Assembly: GCF_030063355.1 (NCBI RefSeq)
Contig: NZ_JASISZ010000006.1
Location: 62,001 to 126,000, forward strand
Reading direction: 5' to 3'
Length of the DNA: 64,000 bases
Source: Streptomyces sp. PH10-H1
GTDB lineage: Bacteria; Actinomycetota; Actinomycetes; Streptomycetales; Streptomycetaceae
Shown: in pieces, positions 62,544-64,000 of the stretch
How positions within the stretch are numbered: the first letter of the stretch is position 1
Layout: each line of letters starts with the position of its first letter
Made by a program: the position numbers and the translations under genes
The notes under the pieces: generated by a model
What the model was told of the DNA's origin: nothing
Databases searched by the model: none
What the model saw: only the letters and a program-made list of their open reading frames with translations

Positions 62544-63416
62544 TCATTTCGATCTGCGCCAGAAGACGCATGTCCAGTCGACCCGCAGCATCTCGTCCTC
62601 AATGCCGTGCTGGGAACGGAAGTCGTCCACGGCTCGCCGACAGCCACGGATCGCGTGGTAGTCGTCGACGATGACATAGCCGCCGACCGTCAGTTTCGGA
62701 TAGAGCGACTGCAGCGCCACCATCGTCGATTCGTAAAGGTCCCCGTCGAGCCGCAGCACCGAGAGCTTCTCGATGGGTGCCGTGGGGAGAGTGTCCTTGA
62801 ACCAGCCGGGCAGGAACTTGACTCGCTCGTCGAGCAGCCCGTACCGCTCGAAGTTGCTCCTCACCTCGTCCAGGGAAACCGCCAGGATCGATTGGTCCCA
62901 GAGCGCGTCCTCGGCATCATCAGGATGTAGCGCTGCGTCTGGCTTCGGAAGACCGTTGAACGAGTCCGCGCACCAGACGACACGATCCCGATCGCCATAG
63001 GCCTTCAGGACCGCACGCATGAAGATGCTCGCACCTCCGCGCCAGACTCCCGTCTCGATCAAGTCCCCGGCGACATCTCGGTCGAGTACGTCGGTGATGC
63101 ACTGCTCGAGATTGTCCAGCCGACTGAGCCCGACCATCGTCTCTGCCTCAGCCGGATAGTCCCTGCCCTGCGACCGAGCTTCAGCATCGAACGGACACCG
63201 GCGAACGAGTTCCCATCGCTTCCTTTCGACGGGGTACTTCGCGAGGAGGTGGAGCCAGCGGAAGACAAACCCCTGCCGGAAGACGATCGGGCGCCGCGTC
63301 TCACCGAACGCGTAACGAGTGAGCGTCCGCTTGAGCAGGTCGAGATAGACCCGCCGTGGATCATCCTCATCCGTTGCCGGCCGGGGCTGCTGCGAGGCAA
63401 GGTCGGGCTGGGCCAT
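62544..63416 (-). CDS. TylF/MycF-family O-methyltransferase
   Basis: A 290-residue SAM-dependent methyltransferase of the TylF/MycF family (macrocin O-methyltransferase type). GDLIETGVWRGGASIFMRA is the SAM-binding start, VWCADSFNGLPKPD contains the acidic end of strand 2, and LRLDGDLYESTMVALQ plus VDDYHAIRG supply metal-binding Asp residues. Such enzymes methylate sugar hydroxyls in natural products or polysaccharides. The start ATG 63416 follows GGAGGGAAG; an upstream frame lacks a good site. Its substrate is unknown. Confidence 0.85.
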   Translation of the reverse strand: MAQPDLASQQPRPATDEDDPRRVYLDLLKRTLTRYAFGETRRPIVFRQGFVFRWLHLLAKYPVERKRWELVRRCPFDAEARSQGRDYPAEAETMVGLSRLDNLEQCITDVLDRDVAGDLIETGVWRGGASIFMRAVLKAYGDRDRVVWCADSFNGLPKPDAALHPDDAEDALWDQSILAVSLDEVRSNFERYGLLDERVKFLPGWFKDTLPTAPIEKLSVLRLDGDLYESTMVALQSLYPKLTVGGYVIVDDYHAIRGCRRAVDDFRSQHGIEDEMLRVDWTCVFWRRSK

Positions 63417-63731
63417 CTGCTTCCCTCCAGGTTGTGCTGCTGGGGACGGGGGTTGGCTGTGGATGGCGGGACCAGCGGTCGCGCCGGTACTGACGGTGTT
63501 GCCGCGACGGCCAGCAGGGTGAAGGCCGGGCACGCGGCTCCAGCCAGGCTGGAGTTCTAGCGCGTGGAGAAGGCGGGACGTTCTCGCTCGAGGCCGGTCG
63601 GCACGCCTGGTGCACAATCGTCGAGAGACGCTTCGACCAGCTGGGCGCCGAGGTGGCGTATACCGGGTAGACCGAGATGGCTGCCACAGCCTTTACCCTT
63701 CGGACCCATGCCAAGTCGTGCCTGCCACGCC
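63417..63731. other. Intergenic region, no gene recognised
   Basis: This stretch is less GC-biased and codon-like structure is weak. The short string GCTGGGCGCCGAGGT recurs at about 63647 and 63828. No RNA gene, hairpin of note or mobile element was seen. Degraded coding sequence is possible. Confidence 0.5.
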
Positions 63732-64000
63732 TTAGCACGTTTGATCGCTCAGAGTGGTGATTGTCTGTCGGTTCAGACCGGCGGACACGGATGCCGCGCT
63801 CAAATGAGGCGATAGCGGCACCAGTCGGCTGGGCGCCGAGGTCACGGCCGACTCCGTTGAGCTGTGCGGCCATCCCAGAGTGTGCCGGCGGCGTCCGGTG
63901 GCACTGATGATGAGGACACCGACGATCGGGGTGCCGAGCCGCTGCAGGAGCAGCACCGCGCGTCTGGCCTCGGCGGTGCGGGTAGTTCCTGCGCGGACCA
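63732..64000 (-). CDS. Possible C-terminus of a polysaccharide tyrosine autokinase/ParA-like protein (5' truncated)
   Basis: On the minus strand the frame is open through the window edge. The edge-proximal part reads VRAGTTRTAEARRAVLLLQ and RLGTPIVGVLI, typical of the last strand and helix of Wzc/CpsD-type or MinD-like P-loop proteins. The next roughly 55 residues are unusual for that family and may be a natural tail or drift. The TylF-type methyltransferase beside it would fit an exopolysaccharide locus. Confidence 0.4.
   Translation of the reverse strand, partial: VRAGTTRTAEARRAVLLLQRLGTPIVGVLIISATGRRRHTLGWPHSSTESAVTSAPSRLVPLSPHLSAASVSAGLNRQTITTLSDQTC

Noticed and set aside
1..64000. tRNA or rRNA genes
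   Set aside because: No cloverleaf TTCGA-type arm with matching acceptor stem was found while reading; the TTCGAAAT strings at 20.05 kb belong to the palindromic repeat.

Overview
The window is about 73% GC by eye, uses GTG, TTG and ATG starts, and carries a gene set typical of the conserved core of a Streptomyces-type actinomycete chromosome (Streptomyces or a close relative). Diagnostic items are an actinobacterial qcrCAB-ctaCDEF supercomplex cluster, a ROK glucokinase, a MacRS-like two-component pair, a SAM-IV riboswitch, an NlpC/P60 gene behind a ydaO-type leader, and a metallo-beta-lactamase/CobU fusion.

Layout. 0-5.4 kb: end of a fused anthranilate synthase, P-loop kinase, phosphofructokinase, macRS-like regulators, PlsC. 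5.4-11.7 kb: esterase, small membrane protein, EEP nuclease/phosphatase, glucokinase, DUF5304, an ArsA-like ATPase lacking the Walker lysine, SRPBCC protein, metallophosphoesterase. 11.9-20 kb: long-chain acyl-CoA ligase, GT4 mannosyltransferase, two polytopic membrane proteins (DUF2079, GT87), MATE exporter and divergent PadR regulator. 20-28 kb: M48 protease with a lipoprotein, two NlpC/P60 hydrolases (one behind a likely c-di-AMP riboswitch), NYN RNA-binding protein, zinc-ribbon protein, rhomboid, AsnC-type effector domain. 28-31 kb: class V aminotransferase behind a SAM-IV riboswitch, and trpD. 31-40.6 kb: respiratory block qcrB-qcrA-qcrC-ctaE and ctaF-ctaD-ctaC, split by a receiver-like gene and an L,D-transpeptidase. 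40.8-51.4 kb: cysteine desulfurase-TusA fusion, adenosine kinase, secreted protein, Fe-S carrier, quinolinate synthase, PspA pair, DUF3043, methyltransferase, HtrA protease. 51.6-57.1 kb: cobalamin nucleotide-loop genes cobU, a truncated cobT fused in frame to a lysylphosphatidylglycerol-synthase-like gene, a rhomboid-like gene, and cobS.

The right end (57.2-64 kb) looks accessory. It has a 1526-residue Rhs polymorphic toxin with an ADP-ribosyltransferase-like tip and an adjacent small probable immunity gene, a hydroxymethylbilane synthase fragment, a TylF-family methyltransferase, and the tail of what may be a polysaccharide kinase. The Rhs gene has at least three TTA codons, pointing to bldA control; the immunity gene has none.

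Points that most deserve a second look: the cobT/LPG-synthase fusion, the hemC fragment 7 kb away, the TTA-gated toxin, and a roughly 115-bp palindromic repeat present at 20.1 kb and, inverted, at 53.2 kb. Most other intergenic structure is GC-rich hairpins between convergent genes. Nothing was run computationally; all calls are from reading the sequence.
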